The notes: generated from the letters alone by a model not told the origin. A stretch of DNA of 64,000 nt from Benincasa hispida (GCF_009727055.1 NC_052350.1:31696843-31760842); one strand, 5' to 3'; counted from the stretch's first letter, positions 23,925 through 36,058 are shown. Translations and numbers: made by a program.

Positions 23925-24248
23925 CTATTGTCTTCTCCTTTGTAGGGCCCCTTGTTCTTTTTGGCAGAGCCTTGTTTCAGATGGGGGTTCATTGACTATA
24001 TGATCTTCATTTTCAAGTCTGTTTACATTAGAAGTTGTTGTTTGCCTACAAACTGCTAATCTTGTTCGAGCAGCCGGTGAGTCTAATGTAGGAATTGAAA
24101 TAGGATTACATTTAGTTGTCTTCGCATTAGGATTGGGTGAGAAATATTCAAGGTGGTCATTTGAAAGAGGAAAACTATTATTATCATGGTTAGACGCATT
24201 TGAGTTTTTCCTCTGGACCCCTACCTCTTCTAGTTGGGGGTCATGCAA
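23925..24248 (-). CDS. Unrecognised 107-codon ORF inside the CACTA element
   Basis: The frame encodes a polar, asparagine- and serine-rich sequence ending KEQGALQRRRQ, with no domain I can name. Its place downstream of the Tnp2 fragment on the same strand suggests a piece of the second CACTA protein (TNPA/Ptta-like), but this is inference from position and composition only. It is probably not expressed. Confidence 0.3.
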   Translation of the reverse strand: MHDPQLEEVGVQRKNSNASNHDNNSFPLSNDHLEYFSPNPNAKTTKCNPISIPTLDSPAARTRLAVCRQTTTSNVNRLENEDHIVNEPPSETRLCQKEQGALQRRRQ

Positions 24249-24712
24249 TATTTCATCACTACAAATCTTCCTTTGTAGAGACCTTTTTTCCTTTGACTTT
24301 TAGTTCCGAGGTATCTTGTATGTGTTGTATAGTCTGAGGTGGTAGCATATTTCCCTTCATCTCAACCTAGAAACATCATTAATAAATAACAAATAGGAGT
24401 CATATCCTCAAAAAATAATGAACTCTTTTTACAATATAAATATTTACCATCATTCGTGATCTCACTATAGTGGAGGTGGCTTATCTAATGACATACACAT
24501 TGATATTGATACAAAGTTATGAAGAAGTATTTATGAAGAAAGTTAATTGAAAGTAAATAACTTACATCAATATATCATATTTGCCAAAGTGGTTAAAAAG
24601 TCTTTACAGAACAAAGGTTAGATCATGTAATCAAAGCAACTTTACAAAATAAATATTATAAAGTATAAAAATCACAAACAAGCATTTAGACAATGCATCA
24701 ATCTGCTCCTCA

Positions 24713-25030
24713 AATCAAAACACCCTCACAATCTTGTCTTGCATAAGTAAGCTCATCACTTTCGTCAATGTCAATCTTTGAACTGCGAATTTGTTCATTA
24801 CTAACCACAATACCATCATAATTCTCATCGTACATCTCCAAGTCATGAAATCCTTTTGGTGGTGCTTTTAATAAGACATACCAACTTGAGATGTCATGTT
24901 CTCTAACATAAAACACCTATTTGGCTTGCGAGACAAAGATGAAAGGCTCTCGTACAAATATTCTTTGGCTTTATGTAAATCAACAAGAGTGAATCCTTCC
25001 TCGACTTTTATTCCATTACGAACATTCTCC
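24713..25030 (-). pseudogene. CACTA transposase (Tnp2) C-terminal DUF4216-like fragment
   Basis: Minus-strand frames read GIKVEEGFTLVDLHKAKEY, then EPFIFVSQAK, a stop codon (24917-24919), then VFYVREHDISSWYVLLKAPP. The order FxLVDL, (D/E)PFI-ASQA, QVFYV, W.VVL is that of the DUF4216 domain found in plant CACTA transposases. Reading frame changes between these blocks, and the in-frame stop shows the gene is dead. The 68-codon ORF at 24710-24916 is the last piece. Confidence 0.7.
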
Positions 25031-25853
25031 TAGTCGCGTCAAAAGATTGGAAGTTGGTAGACATAATAATCTAATAAGATGATTTCTTGTAACACCCCAT
25101 AATAAGGAACTAAGTTCACAACTTGAGATTGATCTTTTGCACTAGATGTACATAATGTTCTAGCATATACAACAACACCACTATTTTGGGTTGATTTTTA
25201 AACACTCTTTTATGTGAAATTGTTGCCCATATATGATGTATCTAGTGTAAAACATAGCATTTTTCTAAGGCCCATTTGAAAGCCATTTTAACAAGTTAGA
25301 GTAACCTTCAAAGGATGAATCTAATTCAATATGCAAAGAATAAACATACCTACTTGTTAATGAAAGTATATTATGGTTTTAAATATTCATTCGTTATTAA
25401 ATAGCTAGTATTACCTTGGATTTCAACCATGATGGAAATTGTTCTATATGAACCTTCCAAAGTAGATTAGAATCTTTTGCCAGTCTTTTATCTAAGATCA
25501 TGAGTTTATTCATATGCATCCTACCCAAATAAGCTGTCATTAAATAATAGTCTTAAATTAAACTAATTAATATTGTTACACAAAATAACTCACTCGATAA
25601 ATGGTTCCATCTCTGTTGTATTGAATAGTGTTGGGTTCTATGTCATAAAACTCGCAGTTTGTAGAATTAAAACATATTCTATTATCAATAAAGATGTTAT
25701 TCAACATTTATTCAATAAAGTTATTATTAAATCTATTAATTTCATTCATAAGGTCTAAATCCAATAAACTAAGATCCATGGCTATTACATGAATACTTGA
25801 ACTTTATGTAGAGACAAAGGATTGATAAAGTTCGAGTAAATAGCCAAAATGGT
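25031..25853. other. AT-rich remainder of CACTA or flank
   Basis: No clear protein homology. The ORF at 25573-25758 has no recognisable domain. The segment probably belongs to the CACTA element, but its right inverted end is not visible. Confidence 0.35.
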
Positions 25854-26241
25854 TGATGTGTGTAAATTTGTGATGTGTTATGGTGTGAGTTTGTGATGAT
25901 GTGTGTTATGCAATGATCATGCAAGTTTTCCCAACAAGACCTAAGTATAAGCCTTCTTAGGTTTACTGGTAAGTCCAGGGTCGAACACAAGGACTACTAA
26001 GTAAATATATGTCAGACTCTTCGATTCTATTGCGGTGGTAAATAAATGAAGTGGGTATTGTTTGAGTAAGATTTTTTCCTATGCGATGGAGTTGAACGCA
26101 GAGTTGATGAACGCGTAAAGTTATAATGAGTATACGATGAAGGAGTTGAGAAGGGGTTTAGCTAACATTTCCTAAGATTGTGCCCAAGTTATGAAATCAT
26201 GCTACACACAAATAACAACACTTCATTTCTCAATGTAGAAT

Positions 26242-26371
26242 GCCATACATCCTATTTCTAGGACACATGCGATGTGTATACGAAACAATCGATAGGACTT
26301 ATGTCTGCCATACGTCCTATTTCTAGGACACATGCGATGTGTATACGAAACAGTCGATAGGACTTATGTCT
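26242..26371. repeat. Two 65-bp tandem units in the Tat LTR
   Basis: Units 26242-26306 and 26307-26371 both begin GCCATAC(A/G)TCCTATTTC and end GATAGGACTTATGTCT, with only a couple of differences. They are a recent local duplication. Confidence 0.85.
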
Positions 26372-27167
26372 AAGCCTCTACTATTGTCTGTGCGATGATT
26401 AATGATGCACACATAAAATAAGGTGACCGCATACAATGATTCTTATTTCTAAGGCACATGTGATGTGTAAATAGTAATAGAGCTTATGTCTAAGTAAACT
26501 TCTTGCTTATGCAATTCTTATCCGACTTTCTCAAGCCTAGATTCTAACCTGACTCTCTCAAGTATATCTAAAGAGGGAATGATGCATACATAAGACAAGA
26601 TGATGGCATAAAATGTAAATCTTAAGTCATGCTAGCTAAGTACTTCTCAACCCACTCAGAAATTTAGCTACTCATGCGAGATATGGAGAGAGTGAACATA
26701 GATTGAAATGAGATTTTCATTTTCTGTAAATAAAGTACTGAATACAAAATAACAATGGAATTGAGAGATAAGAAGCCTGTAAGCAATGTCTTGCTTCCCA
26801 CGACCTTTTACACTACTCTTTTTCACTCCAACTCTGTTTTAGATGTGTAATCTTGCCTCGCAAGTGTTGGCCCTCTCTCTTTTGTAACGCTTTCCGGTAG
26901 TCTCTCGATCTATCCAGTAATGATCTCTCGGCTCCCTCGTCTCCTTGCTCTTCTCCGTCCTCTAAGTATATGTATGAGTATGTGCGTGAATAGATTAACG
27001 AATTCTCTAACTCTCTAAGCTTTGTAACCCCATTTTACACTGGTGGCCTTCAGTATTAATAGAGCTCAAGATGAAGCAACCTTTCTTGCTAATGTTTGCA
27101 ATAATGGGCGGCATTAATTCCCCTGCTCTAATGCGCCGATTAATGGTCACTAAAAGTTAAGTGTATT

Positions 27168-27184
27168 GTTTGGCACTTTTAAAT

Positions 27185-27243
<59 letters not shown>

Positions 27244-29000
27244 TATATTAACTGATAGAGGTGAGATGCGGTGCATGCAATGCGATACTACTACTGAGTA
27301 TGCGATGTTTATTGAGATTCGGTAGTATACCCTGTTGTGTCACAAGTTTCCTTACGATGAACCAAGTGTAATTCAATCGCAAGTTTCTCGGTGTGATCCA
27401 AGGTTGAACACGCAGAAATACGATACCGGTTTAATGCGGTGTTTTCGTGATGTTATGCGACCGGTTTTTCCAATTCTTTGAAATGTGTTGTGTACAAAAG
27501 TAATTACATAAAAATAAAAGTAAAGTAAATGCGGTAAAATTACAGTAAACCTAAACTAAATGTATTCGATACAGGTTACATGTACAAGATGCTAAGATTA
27601 AGGCTAGCTGTGAAGGCTGTGCAAGGACATGGTTTGCGGCGACAAGTCTTATGGGGATAAAAGAAAAGAAAGATAAGTGTACAAATTATCGCAAGTTCTT
27701 AACAAAAGTAGAGTTACAAATACTGTTCCATTTTTCTCATGGCGTACACCTTTCAGTGATCAACCGCGTCTCCCGCATGTCTGCATTGAAACTATAGTCT
27801 GACGTAATGAACACAAGGTTGCTTCCATGTCTAGAAGTTCTACTCGCTTTAGTTAACGCACTCTCCTGACCTTCTCTCGATAGATCAGAATGGCATCTTC
27901 ACTTCTGCTCTCATAGGTGAAGATGTCGTTCAACATGCTTTAGCTAAACGTATTACATAACTTTAATTTACATTAAGCATTTAGACATTTATAGTACTTA
28001 TCGAAAGATTAAAAAAAACATAGTGAAGAAAGTGAATAACGGGTGCACGATGGAAGACAGAAGATGAATAATGAATTATATTGAAACTACTAATATTTCT
28101 ATTGAGAGTTTGATACATGATGAATGAATAGAAAGATAGAAGGAACATGAAATATGTAGAAGGGTAGAAAAAGGAAAATCAGGCGCCAATATCTTGGTCA
28201 CTGATTGATGAAGATCTACTTGCCAGTTGTGCATGAATAGATGGTGGGATGAGCTTCCCTCTCAGGCTAGCTCCTTCAGTAGCAGGGTCCTTGAACAGAG
28301 CTTCGCTGGGGGATATTGCTAGGGTGAACGGAGATTACACCTTTCGGCCTTATCTCTTCTTCTGCCCGGATTTTACTTTGCAGCACTCAGCTAAGCTTTT
28401 TTCTCTCTTTAATCTTACAGCACTTTGCCCAGATCGAATAGCATAAATTTTCATTGAATCCTCTGGGGTATTTATAGGCAGAATAACTTTGACTCCGGCC
28501 AAGTGGTCCCCACTGTTGGTTATGGAAATTCCGAAGATGGAGGGATTTTATTCCTTCTGTTATGCAATCAGATCGACAATTGTGCACAACCGTTAGCTGT
28601 ACACGCGTCTAAATCTCCCACTATTGCATTGTTCATTTGCATCACTCGATCGCAGATTCGCATGTGGCGTTTGTTTTTATAACTGCATGTGGTTGTCATG
28701 TGGATCAGAATCGACTGTCGCATTGCGCCATTTCTTCAATGAATGTCTATGCGATGACGTTCAATGGCGCAATGGTGATAGAGATGCGTTGATGAGGTTC
28801 TCTCGAGCCTTGGGCCCAAGTGGTGACTTTGGTCTTCCTACAAAACAGAGTAACTTTTCGCCATATTTTCCATCTTTTGGCGTTAGTGGATTTTATTGCA
28901 AGCATTTGAAATTATTATCAAAGTAAGTTAAGTTACATACAATTAGCGCATAATTCTTCACTTTTGGCCACAATATCTAGATAAGATGGCATAAATAACT
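27168..29000 (-). mobile_element. Solo LTR A, inserted in the Tat LTR
   Basis: This is homologous over its whole length to LTR B (32566-34362, opposite orientation) and LTR C (39054-40969, same orientation). The plus-strand left end TGTTTGGCAC (27168) corresponds to TGTTGCCAC in B. The flanks TGTAT (27163-27167) and TGTAC (29001-29005) match at four of five bases. The terminal hairpin seen in B and C is missing at the right edge. A TATAAATA box lies on the minus strand at 28469-28476. The ORFs at 28249-28926 and their mirror images in copy B are conserved LTR sequence, not genes. Confidence 0.75.
27189..27249. repeat. (AT)n microsatellite
   Basis: About 60 bp of almost pure AT dinucleotide repeat inside the left end of solo LTR A. 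Copy B has only ATATATATA at the matching place (34336-34344), so the tract expanded after insertion or between the copies. Confidence 0.95.
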
Positions 29001-29404
29001 TGTACTTGCTACAGTGTGGCTTCTAACGGCTTGTTAACTAAATTCGGATTCGACCGTTATCAGCTTTCCATCTCATCATGATTTATTATGTTGTCACCTT
29101 GATGCACAGTCTTTATACGGCCACTTTTTTAAGAAACTTCTCACGATCACATACGATCACATGACTTGCGATCGCAATCTTTAAGCGTGCTGATGCCTTG
29201 TTCCTTTGGATCACAATTTCACTTGTGCCATTGCATTGTTCCTGCATAAAATAAGTAAATTAATTGCTTTTATGCGATGGGTGCTTGCGATCGCAATTCC
29301 TTTCAGTTTAGTGCTTTTGGAAATGATATTGCTTATTTACCATCGCATTCTCTCATTGTTTTACTTATTTGAGCTATAATAACTTGAATTTCTACCAGTT
29401 ATCA

Positions 29405-29688
29405 CACTCCCAAATTTATAACAATGCTTGTCCTCAAGCATAAACTAATAATTCTCTTTTGAAAAGTCAATCGCTCTTACCCTACCTAAACTTCTCAAGG
29501 TGCCTTATTCAAATTTCATGAACCAATGCCCTCTTAATTTCTATCCTGGTCTCTTCCTAAAATATTTCAAATCTTTCAGGACCACAAGTTTATCCTTAAT
29601 AAAAAAAAAAAAAAAACTTTACTCGTTTCCAGGACATCGCATGATTTATTTCAAACTTTCTTCAACCAGGGTGTTCCAAGTGATTTTT
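29405..29688 (-). mobile_element. 3' non-coding internal region of the Tat element, part 1
   Basis: This begins with the complement of ...TGCTTGAGGACAAGCA...TTTGGGAGTG, the wording typical of the region before the 3' LTR of Tat/Athila-type elements. It continues with ATTTCATGAACCAATGCCCT. It is separated from its continuation at 32106 by the LTR insertion at 29689-32105. A poly(A) run lies at about 29602-29616. Confidence 0.6.
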
Positions 29689-32105
29689 TGTGAAACCCGA
29701 ATTTCCATTTTTCCTACTTAAGCAGGTTTTAAAAGAGAATCAACTAAGTGAAAGTTGAATCCTATGTGAAAGCAAGAAAAATTGACTAAGTGTTGGACTA
29801 AGCATTTCTATGTGAGTAGCTTTGAGTTAAGCTTAAATCCCTAAAAATTGACTAACTGTTGGACTAGGCATTGCTATGCATTGGGCACAAGATCTTGGAA
29901 AGAGTACTTGGGCAAAGGGAAAATTTGGAAATTTGGCTAAGTATAGAATTTTGTGTGGGATCCGTTGGAAGGAGGAAAAATTTGGGAGAGTGGAGCAAAC
30001 CATGCGTTGGAGCCAAATCCATGCGTTAGTCATAGTGGACGCATTGGACAGTGAGGTTTGAGGAGGACGCATCAAATTGGGACGAGAAGATCTCTCAATC
30101 TACTCGTGCGTTTGGAGTAATTCCAAAGCCACCTGAAAGCTCTGAAAATCTAGTTTTCAGGATAGGGCTTCCGGAAGAAAAGCTGAAAGGGATCAGGCTG
30201 GAAACTGAGAAGAAGACAAAAGGGTTAGGCTGTCGGATCAGCTCGGGCCAGTCGTGAAGATTCTGTGATTCCGGCCAAACCACGAGAAGTTCTGAGCTCA
30301 TATTTTAGGGTAAGCTTCTTGAGACATTTTATAATATGTTTGAAGAAGGAATCATTTTGTGTTGATGTGTTGGAAGGGACCAATGCATTGGAAGAAGTTG
30401 TGTTGATGCGTTGAAAGAGTTTGTGGACGCATATGAAGGATGAACTCATGGAGGATGTCATCCGGACATGTGTCTTCTTGGGAGGAAGCCTTAAGCCTTA
30501 AGTAAAAGAGGTGGCAGCATAAGAAGACATACAAAGTCAAGGGCCATGCGTTGGTGAAAGGAGAAGAAGACACATTAGGTTGTGCTGATACAAGATTGTG
30601 TTGGTAGTGTGTGGGAGCAACACTTGGCCATGCAGCCAAGTAGGTGGTGTCGACTTTGGGGAAGGTTTGGACGCCTATAAATAGGACCAAAAGCTTCATT
30701 CTTCAGATCACAACTCAAAATACATTTAAGAAGAGTGGAAAAGTTGAGGAAACCTTGCGTTGAGAGCAAAATCCATGCGTTGGACATTGAAGTTCAAAGA
30801 GGACGCATTGGACAGTGAAGTCTGGAAAGCAGCATCAACTTCGAACGAGGATTTCTCCCAGAATACTCGTGCGTTTGATGTGATTCTAAAGCCATCTGAA
30901 AGCTAAAAGAGTCTAGTTTTCATAATGTGGCTTTCGGATAAGAATCTACAAGGAATCGAGCTGGAGAATGAGTAAAAGACAGAAGGGTCGAGCTGTCGGA
31001 TAAGCTGGGCCAGTCTTGATGTTTTGATGATTTCGGCCAAACCACGAGAATTTATGAGCTAATATTTTATGGTAAGATTCCTGAGAACTTTTAGAACATG
31101 TTTTCAGAAGGAAGTGTCTTTAAATAAGGTCTGGAACTATGTGTAATCTAAGCTGAGATTTGAATCTGGAATTTAGGGTTCAAAAGGGAAACCAAGGAAA
31201 CCTAAGGAAAGTTCCTAACTAACCAAGGTGATTTTAGTGGAAAACGTGCTGACGGTGAGTGTTTACGTAGCTTTATGATTTGATATGTGAATAAATGCAT
31301 ATGCAATACATGCTTATGATGTTATGATGATTGCCATGATATTGTTTGTGGAATTGCTATGGAAACTGAGATTATACCCTGATTACATAGTTAGCATACT
31401 TAACAAAAGGTGCTTGGCGGAAAAATATAGTTGGCCTCGGTTGGTGGGAAATAATAGTCGGTGACGACCGGAGGGAAATATAGTTAAGTACCTAAGCATG
31501 ACTAGCGGGATAAAGAAATAGTCAGTGTGCACATTGGCGGGAAGTGGGCAATAGGAGGTTTCATAGGTAAGTTGTGATGATTGATAGATATCCATTTGAT
31601 AAGGCAGGCCACGTATAGCATGGATTGAAGAATGTGTTTGATCAGAAGATGAAATATACTTATCATGCATAAGTTATACTGAAGATTTATTAGTGTAAAT
31701 TGAATTACCTAAATTATATTTGCAAAGTGATTTTATTTTAAGAAAGAACCATTCATTGGCTTTAGTAGCTCCACCTCTTCAAATATTTTTCTTATATCCC
31801 CCCGTAGTGGAAATGAGGAGTTCCAGGGTAACTGCTAAGGTCAAGGTCGCCACGTGCCACAGTTACATTTCCGGAGGGTTTTACAGTTTTGTAACTTGTT
31901 GTTTAAGTCTTTGAGTTGTATAAACGTTACATTGTTTTATAATATAAGATGGCCTAAGAAGGCTCCGTGTATATATGAGTTATTCCATGGTTATCAGAGT
32001 ATATCCTGTAAGAGCTTTATGGCAGTAAGGGTCGCGAAAGGGTTTGATAACTGCTGCTAGTTCGGCATCTCTCTCCCTGGAGGTGGTCTGGGCGTGGGTG
32101 TGACA
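29689..32105 (+). mobile_element. Solo gypsy (Tekay/Del-like) LTR inserted in the Tat element
   Basis: The unit starts TGTGAAACCCGAATTTCC (29689) and ends GGGTGTGACA (32105), both typical of Tekay/Del-type LTRs. Flanking 5-mers are TTTTT (29684-29688) and TTTTA (32106-32110), four of five. No primer site or gag follows. Internally, a stretch of about 300 bp at roughly 30000-30310 is repeated, diverged, at 30755-31090 (shared TCGTGCGTTTG, CCAAACCACGAGAA). ORFs within it on both strands (29833-30787, 31383-31670, 31720-32060) carry no domain. Confidence 0.7.
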
Positions 32106-32560
32106 TTTTACCCTTGCGCGATTCAGATATTCTTTTGTGACGGCGCGCTATTTTGGAAGTGCCCAACCTCGATTTGGCTTGCCCCCACGGTGTTCATGCA
32201 GACTATCCAAGTACGAGCAATTGTGCTCTTTCTCAGTCATAAATCATGGCCCATTTCTTAATGGGGGGCAGCGGAGTGCGATCACTAGTTTATGCATTGA
32301 TCACAATTCCCACCTTCGTTTTGATTTGCCCCACGGGTGTCATGCGAACATCCAACTACGAGCAGGATCGTATTTCTCAACGTTATGAGAATTTTTTTTT
32401 TAACATAGATTGAATTTCTAAATGTAGCAATGGTTGAAAAAATAACATACTAGAACCACCAATTTACACACTACGCATTGTCCTCGATTCGCTGATAGAC
32501 GAAATATCATGCGATGGACTAGAAAATTTTCATAAAAATTAGGCTTTTGAAGGAAAACTG
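32106..32560 (-). mobile_element. 3' non-coding internal region of the Tat element, part 2
   Basis: Non-coding sequence with a degenerate two-fold repeat: a block containing TTTGGCTTGCCCCCACGGTG at about 32173 recurs at about 32329 (TTTGATTTGCCCCACGGG). Both are followed by a TACGAGCA word. Such repeats are usual downstream of pol in Tat/Athila-type elements. The ORF at 32137-32388 is incidental. Confidence 0.5.
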
Positions 32561-32565
32561 GTAGA

Positions 32566-34362
32566 TGATTAACTTGTAGAAATACAAGTTATTATCCACC
32601 TTACAGATATTGGCGGCCAAAAGTGGAGGAGTTATGCTCATTTATTGGGTAAATTAAACCTTAGTTTTAGAAAATTTTCCAAATGCTTGTAATAAAATCC
32701 CACTAACGCCCAAAAGATGGAGGTTATATGGCGAAAATTTACTTCTGTTTTGTTAGGAAGACCAAAGTCACCACTTGCGCCCAAGGCTCGAGAGAACTTC
32801 ATCAACGCATCTCTATCACCATTGCGCCCATCGAGTGTCATCGCACAGACATTCAGTGAAGAAATGGCGCAATGCGATAGTCGATCCTGATCTCCATGAC
32901 AACCGCATGCGGTTATAAAAACAAACGCCTCATGCGAAACTATGATCGAGTGATGCAAATGAGCAACGCAAGAGTGGGAGATTCAGATGAGTGTACAGCT
33001 AACAGTTGTGCACAATTGACGATCTGATTGCATAACAGAAGGAATAAAATCCCTCCATCTTCGAAATTTCTATAACCAACAGTGGGGACCACTTGGCCGG
33101 AGTCAAAGCTATTCTGCCTATAAATACCCCAGAGGATTCAATGAAAAATTATGCTATTCGATCTGGACGAAGTGCTGCAAGATTAAAAAGAGAAAATAGT
33201 GCTGCAAAGTAAAATCCGGGAAGAAGAAAAGACAAGGCCGAAAGGTGTAATCTCGGTTCAACCTAGCAATATCCCCGAGAGAAGCTCTATTCAAGGACCC
33301 TGCTACCGGAGGAGCCAGCCTGAAAGGGAAGCTCATCCCACCATCTATTCATGCACAACTGGCAAGTAGATCTTCATCAATCGGTAACCAAGATATTGGC
33401 GCCTGATTGTCCTTTTTCTAGCCTTCTACATATTTCATGTTCCTTCTATCTTTCTATTCATTCATCATGTATCAAACTCTCAATAGAAATATTAGTAGTT
33501 TCGATATAATTCATTATTCATCTTCTGTCTTCCATCGTGCACCCGTTATTCACTTTCTTCACTATATTTTTTTTAATCTTTCGATAAGTACTATAAATGT
33601 CTAAAGGCTTAATGTAAATTAAAGTTATGTAATACGTTTAGCTAAAGCATGTTGAACGACATCTTTACTTATGAGAGCAGAAGTGAAGATGCCATTCTGA
33701 TCTATCGAGAGAAGGTCAGGAGAGTGCGTTAACTAAAGCGAGTAGTACTTCCAGACATGGAAGCAACTTTGTGTTCATTACGTCGGACTATAGTTTCAAT
33801 GCAGACATACGGGAGACGCGACCGATCACTGAAAGGTGTACGCCATGAAAAAACGGAACAGTATTTGTAACTCTACTTTCGTTAAGAACTTGCGAAAATT
33901 TGTACACTTATCTTTCTTTTCTTTTCTCCTCATAAGACTTGTCGCCAAACCCTATCCTTGCACAGCCTTCACAGCTAGCCTTAATCTTAGCATCTTGTAC
34001 ATGTAACCTGTATCGAATACATCTAGTTTAGGTTTATTGTATTTTTACCGCATTTATTTTACTTTTATTTTATGTAATTAATTTTGTACACAACAATTCA
34101 AAGATTTGAAAAATCGGTCGCATAACATCACGAAAACACCGCATTAAACCGGTACCGTATTTCCCCGTGTTCGACCTCGGATCGCACCGAGAAACTTGCG
34201 ATGGAATTACACTTGGTTTCATCGTAAGGAAACTTGTGACACAGCAGGGTATACCACCGAATCTCAATAAACATCGCATAATCAGTAGTAGTATCGCATT
34301 GCATGCATCGCATATCACTTCTATCAGTCAACAATTATATATATGCGTTCAAAGTGGCAACA
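32566..34362 (+). mobile_element. Solo LTR B with perfect TSD GTAGA
   Basis: It starts TGATTAACTTGTAG (32566), ends GGCAACA (34362), and is flanked by GTAGA at 32561-32565 and 34363-34367. It is the reverse-orientation homologue of copies A and C. The first 30 bases contain a perfect hairpin, AACTTGTAGAAATACAAGTT (32571-32590). A TATAAATA box at 33119-33126 lies in the expected LTR promoter position. No internal domain remains. The minus-strand ORFs 32638-32958 and 33154-33336 mirror those of copy A. Confidence 0.9.
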
Positions 34363-34367
34363 GTAGA

Positions 34368-34905
34368 CCGCTAAATTTTAGAAATGTTTCATGAATTGAC
34401 TGTCCAGAAATTAATTTGACTCTAGTACATACGATAAGAAATAAAGGCAGGAATTTCATCATTGAAGTCATGATTGGTACGGGGCGAATGCGGTGACTAG
34501 ATAAAGTAATCATAATTTCAAGATTTAGTCAAACTAAAGAAGATGCGATAATAGGATTTAGCAATATTAACTTGAAATGCGAGAGGTGTAAAATTGAAAT
34601 AAAATGAGTCAAGGAAAGACACAACCCCCAAATTTTCTCTATTGCCCGCATCATCTGTGATCGCATCCTTTCTTGCAGTGGGCTGATTCCTTGATTGCGA
34701 TGTGTTGATTGAACCGGTCGTGTGTTTGAGGTTATTGCATTGCTCCATCGCAATCGTTCACTACGATCAGTGCTAAATCTCGAGAGGATAAAAAGTATGA
34801 AAGAAAGAGTTGGTAACTCTAAAGAGTAGTGGTTATACAAAAAGTATGATAAATTCATGAAAGAAAAATATCAAAAGCATACTCAAAAAAAGGATTCGTC
34901 CGTGA
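34368..34905 (-). mobile_element. 3' non-coding internal region of the Tat element, part 3
   Basis: The sequence between the end of the integrase reading frames and solo LTR B. It has two overlapping minus-strand ORFs (34518-34858) with no recognisable domain and abundant GCGATTGCGAT-type words. I read it as non-coding retrotransposon sequence. Confidence 0.45.
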
Positions 34906-35820
34906 TGAGTGTATGTCGCATATCAACGTAGGGACGACTCGTTTCTTCTTCATTCTGGATTCCTCAGGTCCACGGAGGTTTTCTCGTTATGAAAGTCTCC
35001 TCCATGACATATCTTGACTCTTTGTCCATTGACCTTAAATGCATTGGTCCCTTCTTCATTTGTTAATTCGACCGCACCATGCAGGAATACTTCATTAATT
35101 ATGAATGGTCTGGACCAACATGATTTCAATTTGTCCGGAAAGAGTCGTAGCCTAGAATTGGATGGAAAGACCTTCTGACCAACCTGGAGATTCTTTTCAC
35201 GCAGTCGCTTGTCATGCCAATGCTTTGTACGTTCTTTGTAGATCTTGGCATTTTCATATGCTTGAATTCTCCACTCATCCAGCTCGAGTAACTGAAATTT
35301 TCTCTCCTACCCTATGGTCTTTAGATCAAAGTTAAGCTTCTTCACTGCCCACAACGCCTTATGCTCTAATCCCAGCGGTAGACGACATGTCTTCTCAAAC
35401 ATCAACGCATATGGAGACATGCCTATAGGTGTTTTATAGGTAGTTCTATATGCCCACAAGGCATAGTCAAGCTTCTTGGCCTAGTCCTTTCGTGAGGGAT
35501 TCACCACCTTTTCTAAAATCAGCTTGATTTCTCTACACCTCGGCTTGGCCGTTTGTCTGCAGGTGATATGCGGTGAAGATGTTTCTCTGTAAGAATCTGG
35601 AGACTGTCGCCGTATCGTTTGCGACGCATGATACTGCTTCGATCCACTTGGAGATATAATCAACGGCCAACAGAATGTACTTGTGACCATTTGATGGTGG
35701 AAATGGTCGCAGGAAGTCTATGCCCCAAACGTCGAAAAGTTCCAATTCCAATATAATGTTCATCAGCATTGCATTTTTCTCCGAAATGTTTCCAGTGCGT
35801 TGGCACTTATCGCATTTCAT
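34906..35820 (-). pseudogene. Tat/Athila integrase with internal deletion
   Basis: Frame 35533-35820 (minus) holds the zinc-finger end ([11 protein letters not shown]), the first catalytic aspartate in [11 protein letters not shown], and DYISKWIEA. It then jumps from FLQRNIF straight to [13 protein letters not shown], so roughly 40 residues carrying the second catalytic aspartate are absent. The C-terminal part continues to about 34906 in broken frames: YALWAYRTTYKTPIGMSPY, then WHDKRLREKNLQVGQKVF. Stops and frameshifts are frequent. The integrase cannot be functional. Confidence 0.85.
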
Positions 35821-36058
35821 AGAATAGTCTCGCGCATCCTTAACTAGAGTTGGTCAATAATACCCGTTTTGTAAAACTTTTGCTGCTGTGCATTGTCCCC
35901 CTAAATATCCACCATAGGGTGAGTCATGGCATTGAAAAAGTATGTGCTGAAAAGCAGTCTCTGGCACATAGAGTCTCAAGATTTGGTTTGGTCCTCTTCT
36001 GTAAATATTCGGCTCGTCCCAGTAATAGGATTTACATTCATGAATGAGTCACTTTTTT

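Larger units (their letters stand above)
20848..25848 (-). mobile_element. Decayed CACTA (En/Spm) element, right end uncertain
   Basis: The left end is the canonical CACTACAAGAAAT terminus at 20848, placed inside copia pol. The next 400 bp (20848-21260) repeat TATAGCATTTT and CTATAATA-type words in both orientations, as expected for CACTA subterminal repeats. A DUF4216-like Tnp2 fragment lies on the minus strand at 24713-25030. I could not find the matching TAGTG end. The element appears truncated near the gypsy LTR that starts at about 25854. Confidence 0.65.
25854..29404 (-). mobile_element. 3' LTR of a Tat/Athila-type gypsy element, split by a younger LTR
   Basis: On the minus strand the LTR starts TGATAACTGGTAGAAATTC at 29404, directly after a PPT-like ATAAATTTGGGAGTG. 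It is homologous to the solo LTR at 2229-3882 (GGTAAGTCCAGGGT near 25971, and the AAGCCTAGATTCTAACCTGA block near 26537). A younger LTR occupies 27168-29000, so the LTR proper is 25854-27167 plus 29001-29404. The low end at 25854 is the best TG candidate but has no confirmed duplication. Confidence 0.7.

Noticed and set aside
28249..28926. Pair of ORFs conserved between 28249-28926 (+) and 32638-33336 (-)
   Set aside because: The conservation reflects two copies of one LTR in opposite orientation; frames contain a TATA box region and are not maintained in copy C.
29833..30787. Cluster of overlapping ORFs on both strands
   Set aside because: All lie inside a Tekay-like LTR, overlap antisense, and have no domains; the repeated LTR words explain them.
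27168..34362. A giant inverted-repeat element formed by LTRs A and B
   Set aside because: Each LTR has its own target-duplication signature and A lies within another LTR, so independent insertions explain it better.
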